From the NCBI RefSeq assembly GCF_002101815.1, contig NZ_LQPM01000009.1:82448-146447 (forward strand): 64,000 nt of DNA. The letters run 5' to 3'. Under the pieces are notes generated by a model. It was not told the origin of the DNA, searched no databases, and worked only from the letters and a program-made list of their open reading frames with translations. The position numbers were made by a program, and so were the translations under genes. Every line of letters begins with the position of its first letter. Within the stretch, counting starts at the first letter, position 1. Below, piece by piece: positions 47,090 through 57,983 of this stretch. This DNA is from Mycobacterium paraense. GTDB lineage: Bacteria; Actinomycetota; Actinomycetes; Mycobacteriales; Mycobacteriaceae.

Positions 47090-47980
47090 ATGCAGACCGT
47101 CACCCTGACCGACCCGTCCTCGCCGGTGGCCGCGCAGTTCGTGCCCGAGGCGGGCATGATCGGCACCTCGCTGACCGACTCGGGAACCGAGTTGCTCGGT
47201 CAGCGTCGCGGCCTGCAGGCGTACGTCGAGGCGGGCAAGACGATGGGCATCCCGATCCTGTATCCGTGGGCGAATCGGTTGGGCGACAACACCTATACCG
47301 CGCAGGGCGCGACGGTGACGCTCACGCCCGGCGAGAACGGCGTGCGCGCCGACCCGAACGGGCTGCCCATCCACGGCACCCTGGCCGCCTACCCCGGGTG
47401 GCGGGTGACGGCGCAATCCGAGAACGAGGTGAGCGCCGAGGTCGATTTCGAAGCCGACCCGAAGTTGTTGGCCAGCTTCCCCTTTCCGCACCTGCTCGCG
47501 GTGACGGTGCGGCTGGCCGACCGGGAGCTGACCGTCGCCACCACGGTCACCGCGACCGGCGACACGGCAGTTCCGCTGTGCTTCGGTTTCCACCCCTACC
47601 TGCGCCTGCCCGGCGTGCCCCGCGGCGAGTGGATCATCGAGACCCCGCCGCTGCGGCATGTGTTGCTCGACGACAAGGGGCTGCCCACCGGCGAATCGGA
47701 ACCGTGGGAGGAGCGCGAAGAAGCGTTGGGCGACAAGAATTTTGACGACGCCTACGACCAGGTTGCCGACGGCGCGGCGTTCGCGGTGTCCGGCGGCGGG
47801 CGCCGCCTGGAGGTGCATTTTCACCGCGGCTACCCGGCGGCGCAGATCTTCGCGCCGCCCGCCGAAGAGGTGGTGTGCTTCGAGCCGATGACCGCGACTA
47901 CCGACGCGCTGCGCCGCGGCGGCTACCGGTGCGCGCGCCCGGGCGAGCCGGCCGTCGCGGTGTTCTCCATCCGCGTCTGA
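47090..47980 (+). CDS. Aldose 1-epimerase family protein
   Basis: 296 residues. The galactose-mutarotase fold is indicated by MGIPILYPWANRLGDNTY, LPIHGTLAAYPGW with a catalytic-type His, LCFGFHPYLRLPG with the second His, and a late VVCFEPMTATTDAL acid. It interconverts sugar anomers or a hexose-6-phosphate. It follows the flavohemoglobin gene by 13 bases and ends one base before hspR, convergent. It sits at one edge of the block that is inverted relative to M. tuberculosis. Confidence 0.87.
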   Translation: MQTVTLTDPSSPVAAQFVPEAGMIGTSLTDSGTELLGQRRGLQAYVEAGKTMGIPILYPWANRLGDNTYTAQGATVTLTPGENGVRADPNGLPIHGTLAAYPGWRVTAQSENEVSAEVDFEADPKLLASFPFPHLLAVTVRLADRELTVATTVTATGDTAVPLCFGFHPYLRLPGVPRGEWIIETPPLRHVLLDDKGLPTGESEPWEEREEALGDKNFDDAYDQVADGAAFAVSGGGRRLEVHFHRGYPAAQIFAPPAEEVVCFEPMTATTDALRRGGYRCARPGEPAVAVFSIRV

Positions 47981-48382
47981 TCAGGCGCGGGTGCCGCCCT
48001 TGCGCGGCTGCCACACCACCACGGCGGTGCTCTTGGGCGCCACGACCAGGTCGCGGCGCTGGCCGGCGCGCACCTGCGCCAGCTCCTCGGTCAGCTCCTT
48101 CACGCGCGCCTGCAGCGCCTCCACGTGGTTGGTCAGCTCGATGATGCGCTTGATGCCGGCCAGGTTGACGCCCTCGTCCTGCGACAGCCGCTGCACCTCG
48201 CGCAGCAGGTCGACGTCGTGCTCCGAATAACGGCGTCCCCCACCGGAAGTCCGCCTCGGGCTGACCAGCCCGAGGCGGTCGTAGGTGCGCAGCGTCTGCG
48301 CGTGCATGCCGGCGAGTTCGGCCGCCACCGAGATCAGGAAGGTCCGGGCCTCCTCTTTGGAATCCCTTGAGCGCCTGGCCAT
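47981..48382 (-). CDS. hspR: HspR, MerR-family heat-shock repressor
   Basis: 133 residues. FLISVAAELAGMHAQTLRTY and DRLGLVSPRRTSGGGRRYSE form the MerR winged helix; LSQDEGVNLAGIKRIIELT and a coiled EALQARVKELTEELAQV follow, ending in the hydrophobic VVVWQPRK tail thought to contact DnaK. It represses the dnaK operon and clpB at HAIR sites, with DnaK as co-repressor. Last gene of the operon; the start overlaps the dnaJ1 stop by one base. Confidence 0.95.
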   Translation of the reverse strand: MARRSRDSKEEARTFLISVAAELAGMHAQTLRTYDRLGLVSPRRTSGGGRRYSEHDVDLLREVQRLSQDEGVNLAGIKRIIELTNHVEALQARVKELTEELAQVRAGQRRDLVVAPKSTAVVVWQPRKGGTRA

Positions 48383-49560
48383 CAGCGGTTACCCGCCCAC
48401 CCCGCGCGCGGATTGAAACCACTGGACCGCTCGGCCGCCGCGTAGGCCTCCAGCGCCTCCTGGGCGGCGCCCTCCAGGTTCGGCGGCACGGCCACCTTCA
48501 CCGTGACGAGCAGGTCGCCGTTGCCGCCGCCACGCTTGGGCACGCCGCGTCCGCGCACCCGCAGGATGCGGCCGTCGGCGGTGCCCTTGGGCACCCGGAC
48601 GCCGACGCTGCCGTCCAGCGTGGGAACCGAAAGCGTTGAGCCCAAGGCCAATTCGGTGAAGCTGACCGGAACGGTCACGGTGAGGTCGTCGCCGTCGCGG
48701 CCGAACACCTTGTCCGGCCGCACGTGCACCGTCACGTACAGGTCGCCCGAGGGCGCCCCGCGCAGCCCGGCCTCGCCCTGCCCGGGCAGCCGGATCCGCT
48801 GCCCGTCCTCGACCCCGGGCGGGATCCGCACGTTGATCGTGCGGGTCCGGGTGGTTACACCGGTGCCTTTGCACTCGTCGCAGGGGTGCTCGATGATCGA
48901 GCCGCTGCCCCGGCAATCGGTGCACGGTTCGGAGAACCCGAACGCGCCCTGGTTGCGGTTGATCACCCCGGAGCCGTTACAGCTGGGGCACACCTTCGGG
49001 CTGGTGCCCGGGCGCGCGCCGCTGCCGTGGCAGTTGGTGCACGGCGCCGGGCTGGTCAGCCGCAGCGGCATCGCCACGCCCTTGGCGGCCTCGACGAAGT
49101 CGAGTTCGGTCTCGGTTTCCAGGTCGTTGCCGCGGCGCGGCCGGCTGGGCCGGGGACCGGCGCCACGGCCGAACAATCCGCCGAACAGGTCACCGATGTT
49201 GGCGCCGCCGCTTCGGCCCGCGGCGTCGAACAGGTCGCTGAGGTTGAACTCGGCGCCGTCGCCACCGACGTTGAAGCTGAAGCCGCTGCCACCGTCGAAC
49301 CGGCGCCCGCCGAAACCGCCGCCGGCGAACAGGCGGCGGGTCTCGTCGTACTCCTTGCGCTTGGCCGGATCCGACAGGACGTTGTGCGCCTCCGACACCG
49401 CCTTGAATCGCTCACCGGCGGCCGGGTTGTCGGGATTCGCGTCCGGATGCAGGTCGCGCGCTAGCTTGCGGTAGGCGCGCTTGATTTCTTCCGGGCTGGC
49501 GTCAGAGGAGACGCCCAGCTCCTTATAGAAGTCCTTTTCGACCCATTCACGCTGGGCCAT
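48382..49560 (-). CDS. dnaJ1: DnaJ1 chaperone
   Basis: 392 residues, full-length DnaJ. J domain with the HPD triplet in [12 protein letters not shown], a Gly/Phe-rich region ([20 protein letters not shown]), four CxxCxGxG zinc repeats ([32 protein letters not shown]) and the C-terminal substrate domain. It stimulates DnaK ATPase and delivers clients. Third gene of the dnaK operon, 56 bases after grpE. Confidence 0.96.
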   Translation of the reverse strand: MAQREWVEKDFYKELGVSSDASPEEIKRAYRKLARDLHPDANPDNPAAGERFKAVSEAHNVLSDPAKRKEYDETRRLFAGGGFGGRRFDGGSGFSFNVGGDGAEFNLSDLFDAAGRSGGANIGDLFGGLFGRGAGPRPSRPRRGNDLETETELDFVEAAKGVAMPLRLTSPAPCTNCHGSGARPGTSPKVCPSCNGSGVINRNQGAFGFSEPCTDCRGSGSIIEHPCDECKGTGVTTRTRTINVRIPPGVEDGQRIRLPGQGEAGLRGAPSGDLYVTVHVRPDKVFGRDGDDLTVTVPVSFTELALGSTLSVPTLDGSVGVRVPKGTADGRILRVRGRGVPKRGGGNGDLLVTVKVAVPPNLEGAAQEALEAYAAAERSSGFNPRAGWAGNR

Positions 49561-49616
49561 ACCGCGTCACCCCCTTTCACCTTTCTCTATCCATTTGTCG
49601 TAAGTGATTTTTATGC

Positions 49617-50275
49617 CTAGTCACCCGCGGTGTCGGCGTTATCGCCCGTGTCGGGCTGACCGGTTTCGGCCGGAGCCGCACCGGGCGCCTCCCCGCCCCC
49701 GTCCGGGACCGTGTCTGGGATGGTGTCTATGACCCCGACCAGAGCGTGCCGCAGCACCTGGTCGCCCAGCTTGTAGCCCTGGCGCATGACCGTGCCGATC
49801 ACCGGCTTGGAGCCGTCGGCGCCGTCGCCCTCGTGCTGCACGGCCTCGTGCAGCACCGGGTCGAAGTCCTCGCCTTCCGCGCCAAACGCCGTCAGGCCCA
49901 GGCCGGTCAGCGCGCTGTCCAGCTTGTCCGCCACCGACTTCAGCGGGCCCGATTCCAGGTCGCCGTGCTTGCGCGCCCGCTCGAGATCGTCGAGCACGCC
50001 CAGCAATTGGCTGACGACGGCGGCCTTGGCCCGGTCCGCGGCGGCCTGCTGGTCGCGCAGCGCCCGCTTGCGGTAGTTGGTGAAGTCCGCCTGCACGCGC
50101 TGCAGATCGGCCGTCAGCTCGGCGATCTTGTCGGCACCCTCACCCTTGCCGGCCGGCGCCGCCCCTCCCGGCGCCCCGCTTTGTTCGGGGCCGGGAGAGA
50201 CGTGCCGTACTTCGCCGGTCTCGGGATCGATTCGCCGCTTGTCGGTGACCGTCACCTGTTCCGGGTTGCCCTCGC

Positions 50276-50279
<4 letters not shown>
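49617..50279 (-). CDS. grpE: GrpE nucleotide exchange factor
   Basis: 220 residues. A long acidic N-terminus, a coiled coil ([20 protein letters not shown]), [20 protein letters not shown] and the beta-domain ending [20 protein letters not shown] typical of GrpE. It releases ADP from DnaK. The GTG start at 50279 overlaps the dnaK stop as GTGA. Confidence 0.96.
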
Positions 50280-52141
<1,862 letters not shown>

Positions 52142-52184
52142 AGTGATTCCTCCTGAGTGTGTAGAGCATTTGTGGTGCCACTAT

Positions 52185-52205
52185 GCTGAGTGAACCCCGC
52201 TCAAG
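52185..52205 (-). promoter_or_regulatory. HAIR-type HspR operator, dnaK-proximal
   Basis: GCTGAGT, seven bases, GCTCAAG; on the dnaK strand CTTGAGC-N7-ACTCAGC. It matches the HAIR consensus at 12 of 14 positions and lies 44 bases upstream of the dnaK start. Confidence 0.78.
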
Positions 52206-52239
52206 CCTCCCCTTTCGGGCTCCCCGGTGTCAACCCAGG

Positions 52240-52260
52240 GTTGAGCCGGATTCACTCAAC
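52240..52260 (-). promoter_or_regulatory. HAIR-type HspR operator, dnaK-distal
   Basis: GTTGAGC, seven bases, ACTCAAC; on the dnaK strand GTTGAGT-N7-GCTCAAC, 11 of 14 positions of the HAIR consensus. Centre-to-centre spacing to the proximal site is 55 bases, allowing cooperative binding. Confidence 0.7.
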
Positions 52261-52314
52261 TTGTCGATCATCCTAACGGCGGGCGGCAGCGTCTTGTTCC
52301 CGGGGCGCCGAATC

Positions 52315-52390
52315 CGTGTGCATCCAGGGCGAAGACACGCCGGGAAGGCGCGCCGTGGGCTCACACTCAAACGCCGTCAGCGCACACTCG
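52315..52390. repeat. Dispersed intergenic element, copy C
   Basis: 76 bases from CGTGTGCATCC to CACACTCG, related to copy B at 38533 (two differences in the first 29 bases, shared TCACACTCAA). Its last 14 bases run into the 3' end of the LysR gene, so the element supplies that gene's final codons and stop. Confidence 0.65.
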
Positions 52391-53291
52391 GCGCGCCGCG
52401 CTCCGGGATCATCTCCTCGATCAGCGAGAACACCGCGCGGGTGGCCGCGCCGGCCGGCCGGACCGCCGACATCGCGACGTACAGCCGCCAGCAGATCTCC
52501 TGATCGGAGATCCGGACGGTCGCCAGCCCCGAATCGCCGATCTCGTCGAGGATGAACCGGCTGAGAAATCCGATGCCGATGCCATTGCGGATGTGGGTCG
52601 CGGTGGTGCCGATGTCGGCGACCTCGAGGGCGACCGTGCGCTGCACCCCCGCCGCGGCGAAGGCGCGGTCGACGACGGCCCGGTTGCCGTAGCCCGGCGG
52701 CCCGTCCACGAACGACATCCCGGCCAGCTCGGCCAGGGTCACCGATTCCCGCCCGGCCAGCGGGTGGCCCACCGGGACGACCAGCAATAGCTCGAACGCG
52801 GCGACGAGTTCGGTGTGCAGGTCGGCCGGGGGCCCGTCGGGCAAGACCACCAGGGCCAGGTCGAGGCTGCCGTCGCGCAGCTGCTGCGCCAGGCCCGCGG
52901 AGCCGGCCCGGGCGAAGCGGACCTGGACCAGCACCTCCGGATGCCGGGCGTGCAGGTCGGCCAGCAGGGTCGGCAGGTCGATGTTGTTGATCGACATCAA
53001 CGTCCCCAGCCGCACGGTGCCGCGGACGGCCCCGACCATGGCGGCGACCGCCTCCTTGGCCGCGCGCGCGGCCTCGATGGTGGTACGGGCGTGCGGCGCG
53101 AACTCCCGCCCGGCGGCGGTGAGCGTCACCCCGGCCGGGCCGCGGACGAACAGCGCCGCGCCGAGCTCGCGTTCGAGCGCCTTGATGGTCGCGGACACCC
53201 CGGACTGGACGACGTGCAGCCGCTTGGCGGCGCGGGTGAAGCTGAGCGTGTCCGCGACAGCCAGGAAATAGTCCAACTGGCGAAGCTCCAC
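52377..53291 (-). CDS. LysR-family transcriptional regulator
   Basis: 304 residues from the GTG at 53291 (VELRQLDYFLAVADTLSFTR); an ATG at 53324 adds eleven residues but overlaps a palindrome better seen as the operator. The helix-turn-helix is AAKRLHVVQSGVSATIKALE, then LGAALFVRGPAGVTLTAAG. The effector domain resembles CynR/CbbR-like LysR proteins. It diverges from aldehyde dehydrogenase and decarboxylase genes that it probably controls. Confidence 0.87.
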   Translation of the reverse strand: MELRQLDYFLAVADTLSFTRAAKRLHVVQSGVSATIKALERELGAALFVRGPAGVTLTAAGREFAPHARTTIEAARAAKEAVAAMVGAVRGTVRLGTLMSINNIDLPTLLADLHARHPEVLVQVRFARAGSAGLAQQLRDGSLDLALVVLPDGPPADLHTELVAAFELLLVVPVGHPLAGRESVTLAELAGMSFVDGPPGYGNRAVVDRAFAAAGVQRTVALEVADIGTTATHIRNGIGIGFLSRFILDEIGDSGLATVRISDQEICWRLYVAMSAVRPAGAATRAVFSLIEEMIPERGAPSVR

Positions 53292-53300
53292 CGAGCAATT

Positions 53301-53315
53301 ATCACCGGCGGTGAT
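53301..53315. promoter_or_regulatory. Palindrome with LysR-box geometry
   Basis: ATCACC-GGC-GGTGAT is a perfect palindrome containing T-N11-A, the LysR recognition pattern. It lies ten bases before the regulator's GTG and about 100 bases before the divergent aldehyde dehydrogenase start, as expected for an autoregulated LysR site. Confidence 0.55.
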
Positions 53316-53418
53316 GGGTTCCATCAGAAATTTTCGTTGGCGTCTGACGGTTGGGCCAATTTAGCGTTCGCAATTGGCTCGCGTCGATCCAAACCCCCTC
53401 AACCGGACGGTGCGCTTT

Positions 53419-54909
53419 ATGAATTTGCAAGCTCCCAGTCTCAGACGGACTCGGACCCGTTGGTCGTCGGCCTCCACCGACGACCAATTCGTCGTAGAGA
53501 ACCCGGCGACCGGCCAGGCGGTCGCCGTCGTCCAGGGAGCCGGGCCCGAGGAGGTGGACCAGGCCGTCCGCCGCGCCCACGCCGCGCACCTGAGCTGGAA
53601 GCAGCGCCCGGCCCGCGAGCGCGGCCGCTACCTGCGGCAGGTCGCCGAGGTCCTGCGCGCCCACGCCGACGAGATCGCCGCCCTGGAGACGCTGGAGATG
53701 GGCAAGCCGATCACCCAGGCGCGCAATTTCGATGTGGAAGCCGCGATCGCGATCTTCGAGTACTTCGGCGGGTTGGCGGAGGCGCTGCCGAGCCAGGCCC
53801 GCGACTACGGGCCGGTGCTGGACGTGACCACGCTGGAGCCGTACGGGGTGATCGCGTGCATCGTGCCGTTCAACTGGCCGCCCATCCACACCGCCGGCAA
53901 GGTCGCGCCGGCGCTGGCCGTCGGCAACGCCGTCGTGCTCAAGCCGCCGGAGCAGACGCCCTCGGTGGTGTTGCGGATGGTCGAACTGATCCAGTCGGTC
54001 CTGCCGGACCGCGTTGTGCAGGCGGTGCCCGGCAAGGGCGAGGTGGGCGCCGCGCTGGCCGGACACCGGATGGTGGGCAAGGTCTCCTTCACGGGGTCGC
54101 CGCGGACGGGCGCCGCGGTGCTGCGGACCGCCGCGGGCAACCTGACCCCCGCGCTGATGGAACTCGGCGGCAAGAACCCGCTGGTGGTCTTCGACGACGC
54201 CGACCAGCACGAGGCGCTGCTGGCCGCCGTCGACGGCGGCTTTTTCAACCAGGGCGAGGCCTGCACGGCGGCGTCGCGAATCCTGGTGCAGCAGAGCGTG
54301 TATGAGGAGTTCGAGGCGAAGTTGTGCGCCGCGGTGAGCCGGCTGCGGGTGGGCGACGGCGCCGATCCCGCCACCGACGTCGGGCCGTTGGTCACCCGCA
54401 AACAGCAAAAGCAGGTCCTCGATTACCTGCGGATCGGCGTGGCCGAGGGCGCGCGCGTCGCGGCCCAGGCGCCCCTGCCCGACGATCCCCGCCTGGCCGA
54501 CGGCTTCTACGTTGCGCCGACCGTCCTGACCGACGTGACCCCCGCCATGCGGGTGGCCCGCGACGAGATCTTCGGCCCGGTGGTCACCCTGATGCCGTTC
54601 ACCGACGAGGACGAGGCGGTGCGCATCGCCAACGCCACGCCGTTCGGACTGGTCGCGGCGGTGTTCACCCAGGACGGCGACCGGGCACTGCGGGTGAGCC
54701 GGCGGATCCGGGCCGGCGCCGTCTTCGTCAACAACTATCACCGCATTGCGATCGGCACCGGGTTCGGCGGGGTCGGCCACAGCGGGTTCGGGCGCGAGCA
54801 CGCCCAGGAGACGCTGTCCGAGTACGGCTACACCAAGACGATTCGACTGGCCGCCAACCGCGACGAGCTGTCGTACTGGAGCGCCGCGGCCAGGGTGCTG
54901 GCGGGCTAG
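53419..54909 (+). CDS. NAD(P)-dependent aldehyde dehydrogenase
   Basis: 496 residues. VIACIVPFNWPPIHTAGKVA and VVLKPPEQTP build the cofactor site, SFTGSPRTGAAV the loop before it, LMELGGKNPLVVFDD holds the catalytic Glu and FFNQGEACTAASRI the catalytic Cys. It oxidises an aldehyde to the acid. ATG at 53419 (MNLQAP) fits family length better than an upstream start at 53374. It lies 15 bases before a decarboxylase gene and diverges from the LysR gene. Confidence 0.9.
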   Translation: MNLQAPSLRRTRTRWSSASTDDQFVVENPATGQAVAVVQGAGPEEVDQAVRRAHAAHLSWKQRPARERGRYLRQVAEVLRAHADEIAALETLEMGKPITQARNFDVEAAIAIFEYFGGLAEALPSQARDYGPVLDVTTLEPYGVIACIVPFNWPPIHTAGKVAPALAVGNAVVLKPPEQTPSVVLRMVELIQSVLPDRVVQAVPGKGEVGAALAGHRMVGKVSFTGSPRTGAAVLRTAAGNLTPALMELGGKNPLVVFDDADQHEALLAAVDGGFFNQGEACTAASRILVQQSVYEEFEAKLCAAVSRLRVGDGADPATDVGPLVTRKQQKQVLDYLRIGVAEGARVAAQAPLPDDPRLADGFYVAPTVLTDVTPAMRVARDEIFGPVVTLMPFTDEDEAVRIANATPFGLVAAVFTQDGDRALRVSRRIRAGAVFVNNYHRIAIGTGFGGVGHSGFGREHAQETLSEYGYTKTIRLAANRDELSYWSAAARVLAG

Positions 54910-54924
54910 CGGACCACGCGGACC

Positions 54925-55875
54925 GTGAAGATAGTAGCGCTCGAAGAGCATTACGCCACAACCGAATTCCTGGCCGGGCCGGGACGCTGGCTGGCGGCGC
55001 GCACGGGCATCGCCGAACCGATCCGCGACCTCGGCGACGGCCGCATCGCGGCGATGGACAAGGCCGGCGTCGACGTGGCGGTGCTCTCGCTGGCCGCGCC
55101 GGGCGTCGAACAGCTGGACGGGCGTGAGGCCGTGCGGCTCGCCCGCGAATGCAACGACGAGCTCGCCGCGGCGTGCGCGCGCTACCCGGATCGGCTGGCC
55201 GGCTTCGCCGCGTTGCCCGTCAGCGCGCCGGAGGCGGCCGCCGAGGAGCTCGAGCGGGTGGTGCGCGAGCACGGCTTCGTCGGCACCGCGATCAACGGGC
55301 ACAGCCGGGGGCGCTACCTGGACGACCGGTTCTTCGATCCCGTCCTGTCGCGGGCGGCCGAACTGCGCGTCCCGATCTATTTGCACCCGACGATGCCGCC
55401 GCCGGCCGTCATCGAAGCCAGCTACGCGGGGTTTTCGCCGGAGGTCACGTTCGCCCTGGCCACGGTGGGCTGGGGCTGGCACATCAACACCGGCACGCAC
55501 GTGCTGCGGCTGATCCTCGGTGGCGTGTTCGACCGCTACCCCGAGTTGCAGCTGATCATCGGGCACATGGGGGAAGCGCTGCCGTTCATGTTGCCGCGGT
55601 TCGACGCGACGCTGAAACCCGAGCTGACCGGCCTGGCGCACCCGGTCAGCACCTACCTGCGGCGCAACGTGAACTACACCTTCGCCAACTTCAACGACGA
55701 GGCGACCTACGCGAACCTGGTCGCGCAGGTCGGCCTTGGGCGAGTGTGCTTTTCGGCCGACTACCCGTTCGGGTCGATGCTCGCCGCCCGCGCATTCCTC
55801 GACGGCCTGCCGCTCAGCGACGACGATCGGGCGCTCGTCAGCCACGGCAACGCCGAACGGTTGCTGCGCTTGTAG
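54925..55875 (+). CDS. Amidohydrolase, ACMSD/gamma-resorcylate decarboxylase-like
   Basis: 316 residues of the amidohydrolase-2 family. It opens with KIVALEEHYATTEFL, which carries the E-x-H metal pair of resorcylate-type decarboxylases in place of HxH; YLHPTMPPPAVIEA, HINTGTHVLRLILGGVFDRY, LIIGHMGEALPFMLPR and FSADYPFG follow. Such enzymes remove CO2 from aromatic or semialdehyde acids. GTG start. Paired with the aldehyde dehydrogenase, it may form an aromatic catabolic step; substrate unknown. Confidence 0.84.
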   Translation: MKIVALEEHYATTEFLAGPGRWLAARTGIAEPIRDLGDGRIAAMDKAGVDVAVLSLAAPGVEQLDGREAVRLARECNDELAAACARYPDRLAGFAALPVSAPEAAAEELERVVREHGFVGTAINGHSRGRYLDDRFFDPVLSRAAELRVPIYLHPTMPPPAVIEASYAGFSPEVTFALATVGWGWHINTGTHVLRLILGGVFDRYPELQLIIGHMGEALPFMLPRFDATLKPELTGLAHPVSTYLRRNVNYTFANFNDEATYANLVAQVGLGRVCFSADYPFGSMLAARAFLDGLPLSDDDRALVSHGNAERLLRL

Positions 55876-55952
55876 ATGTTTGCTGCCGGCGAGCGGGCGC
55901 GGCGGCCATGGGATAGCCTGAGCTGTCCCGCAGCCACGACGGCAGGAGCTCG

Positions 55953-57404
55953 ATGCCAGAGCCAGACAACGCCGCCGCGCGGCTCGCGCGCGAAGACGAG
56001 GGCTACCACAAGAGCCTCAAGAACCGCCAGATCCAGATGATCGCCCTCGGCGGCGCCATCGGAACCGGCCTTTTCCTCGGCGCCGGGGGGCGGCTCGCCT
56101 CGGCGGGGCCGGGGTTGTTTCTGGTGTACGGCGTCTGCGGCGTCTTCGTCTTTTTGATCCTGCGCGCGCTCGGCGAGCTGGTGCTGCACCGGCCGTCGAC
56201 GGGATCGTTCGTCTCCTACTCCCGCGAATTCTTCGGGGAGAAGCTGGCTTTCGTCGCGGGCTGGATGTACGTCCTCAACTGGTCGATGACCGGAATCGTG
56301 GACACCACCGCGATCGCGCACTACTGCCATTACTGGAACGCCTTCCACAACATTCCGCAGTGGACCATCGCGTTGTTCGCGCTGCTGCTGGTGCTGTCGA
56401 TGAACCTGATCTCGGTCCGGGCGTTCGGCGAGCTGGAGTTCTGGGCCTCGCTGATCAAGGTGCTGGCGCTGGTGACGTTCCTCGTCGTCGGCACGGTCTT
56501 TCTGGTCGGGCGCTTCAAGATCGACGGTCACGACACCGGCACGGGCCTGTGGGACACCCACGGCGGGCTGGTGCCGACGGGCCTGCTGCCACTCGTGCTC
56601 GTCACCTCCGGGGTGGTGTTCGCCTACGCCGCCATCGAACTCGTCGGCATCGCGGCCGGGGAAACGGCCAACCCGGAGAAGGTGATGCCGCGCGCGATCA
56701 ACTCGGTGGTGTTCCGCATCGCGGTCTTCTACATCGGGTCCACCATCCTGCTGGGGCTGCTGCTGCCCTACACCGCCTACAAGGCCAACGTCAGCCCGTT
56801 CGTGACGTTCTTCGCCAAGGCCGGTGTCAGCGGGGCGGGCAGCGTGATGAACGTGGTGGTCCTCACCGCGGCGCTGTCGAGCCTGAACGCGGGACTGTAT
56901 TCCACCGGCCGCATCCTGCGGTCGATGGCGATCAACGGCAGCGGCCCGAAGTTCACCGCGCCGATGTCGAAGCGGGGCGTGCCGTACCGCGGGATCCTGC
57001 TCACCAGCGCGGTGGGCTTGTTGGGCATCGTGCTCAACGCGGTCAAACCGAGCCAGGCGTTCGAAATCGTGCTGCACATCGCCGCGGTGGGCATCGTGTT
57101 CGCCTGGGGGACGATCGTGGCCAGCCAGCTGCGGTTCCACCAGCTGGCAAAGGCCGGCAGGGTGCAGCGGCCGAAGTTCCGGATGCCGCTGTCGCCGTAC
57201 AGCGGCTATCTCACGCTGGCCTTCCTGGTCGGCGTCGTGGTCCTGATGTTCTTCGACAAGGTGCAGGGGCCGTACCTGCTCGGGGCGACGATCGTCGGCG
57301 TCCCCGCGCTCGTCGGCGGCTGGTTCCTGGTCCGCCATCGGGTGACCGCGGCGGCCCAAGACGACGTCCCGGCCTCACCCGCTCACGGTTCGTCGATGTC
57401 CTGA
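55953..57404 (+). CDS. ansP2: Amino acid permease, AnsP (L-asparagine permease) type
   Basis: 483 residues with about twelve hydrophobic helices. [20 protein letters not shown] and [17 protein letters not shown] form the APC-family start; [20 protein letters not shown] and [14 protein letters not shown] are AnsP-like. It imports L-asparagine or a related amino acid with protons. M. tuberculosis has ansP2 near dnaK and lpqJ, as here; the choice between the two ansP paralogues rests on that context. GGCAGGAG precedes the ATG. Its end overlaps the convergent MobA-like gene by 22 bases. Confidence 0.85.
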   Translation: MPEPDNAAARLAREDEGYHKSLKNRQIQMIALGGAIGTGLFLGAGGRLASAGPGLFLVYGVCGVFVFLILRALGELVLHRPSTGSFVSYSREFFGEKLAFVAGWMYVLNWSMTGIVDTTAIAHYCHYWNAFHNIPQWTIALFALLLVLSMNLISVRAFGELEFWASLIKVLALVTFLVVGTVFLVGRFKIDGHDTGTGLWDTHGGLVPTGLLPLVLVTSGVVFAYAAIELVGIAAGETANPEKVMPRAINSVVFRIAVFYIGSTILLGLLLPYTAYKANVSPFVTFFAKAGVSGAGSVMNVVVLTAALSSLNAGLYSTGRILRSMAINGSGPKFTAPMSKRGVPYRGILLTSAVGLLGIVLNAVKPSQAFEIVLHIAAVGIVFAWGTIVASQLRFHQLAKAGRVQRPKFRMPLSPYSGYLTLAFLVGVVVLMFFDKVQGPYLLGATIVGVPALVGGWFLVRHRVTAAAQDDVPASPAHGSSMS

Positions 57405-57931
57405 CCGCCGGCCAGGTCGCCGCATTCGACGTTCTCCACGTCCGACCTGCCGCGCAGGTAGTCGCCGGCGCCCCGATCCCCGGATAGCCGGGCCAGCACC
57501 GCGGGCCAATGCCGGCGCGCCAGCACGACGGGGTGGCCGGGCCGGTCACCGAAGTACGCGCGGGCCAGCCCGCTGCGAGACGACATCGCGCCCGCCAGGA
57601 CCCGCGCCACCACGGCCGGACCGACGTCGGGGGTGTCGATGACGTGGAGCACCGCGTAGTCGGCGTGCCTGCGGTCGGCCGCGGCCAGGCCGGCGCGCAC
57701 CGACGCGCTCAGCCCCTCGTTCCAGTCGGCCGCGACGACGGGCGTGACCCCGGGCGGTGCCGCGACCTCGGCCGCGCCCAGGACGAGCACGACGTCGGCG
57801 CAGCCGCCGTCCCGCAGCGCGTGGACCGCGGCGTCCAGCCAGCCCTCGACCAGCACCTTCGGCTTGCCGTAGCGCCGTCCGGCCCCCGCGGCCAGCAAGA
57901 CTCCGACGGCTATCGACTGCGATAACGCCAC
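57383..57931 (-). CDS. MobA/MocA-like nucleotidyltransferase
   Basis: 182 residues. [20 protein letters not shown] binds [37 protein letters not shown] and [15 protein letters not shown] follow the pattern of molybdopterin nucleotidyltransferases. A helper for molybdenum cofactor of the neighbouring hydroxylase is likely. The acidic residue usually found in VLLxxDxP is the D of IDTPD. Divergent from the L-M-S operon, about 50 bases apart. Confidence 0.83.
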   Translation of the reverse strand: MALSQSIAVGVLLAAGAGRRYGKPKVLVEGWLDAAVHALRDGGCADVVLVLGAAEVAAPPGVTPVVAADWNEGLSASVRAGLAAADRRHADYAVLHVIDTPDVGPAVVARVLAGAMSSRSGLARAYFGDRPGHPVVLARRHWPAVLARLSGDRGAGDYLRGRSDVENVECGDLAGGQDIDEP

Positions 57932-57983
57932 TCTCCTATGATGGCATCGTGGTTCTCATCAGGCGACAACCGGATGGAGCGCG

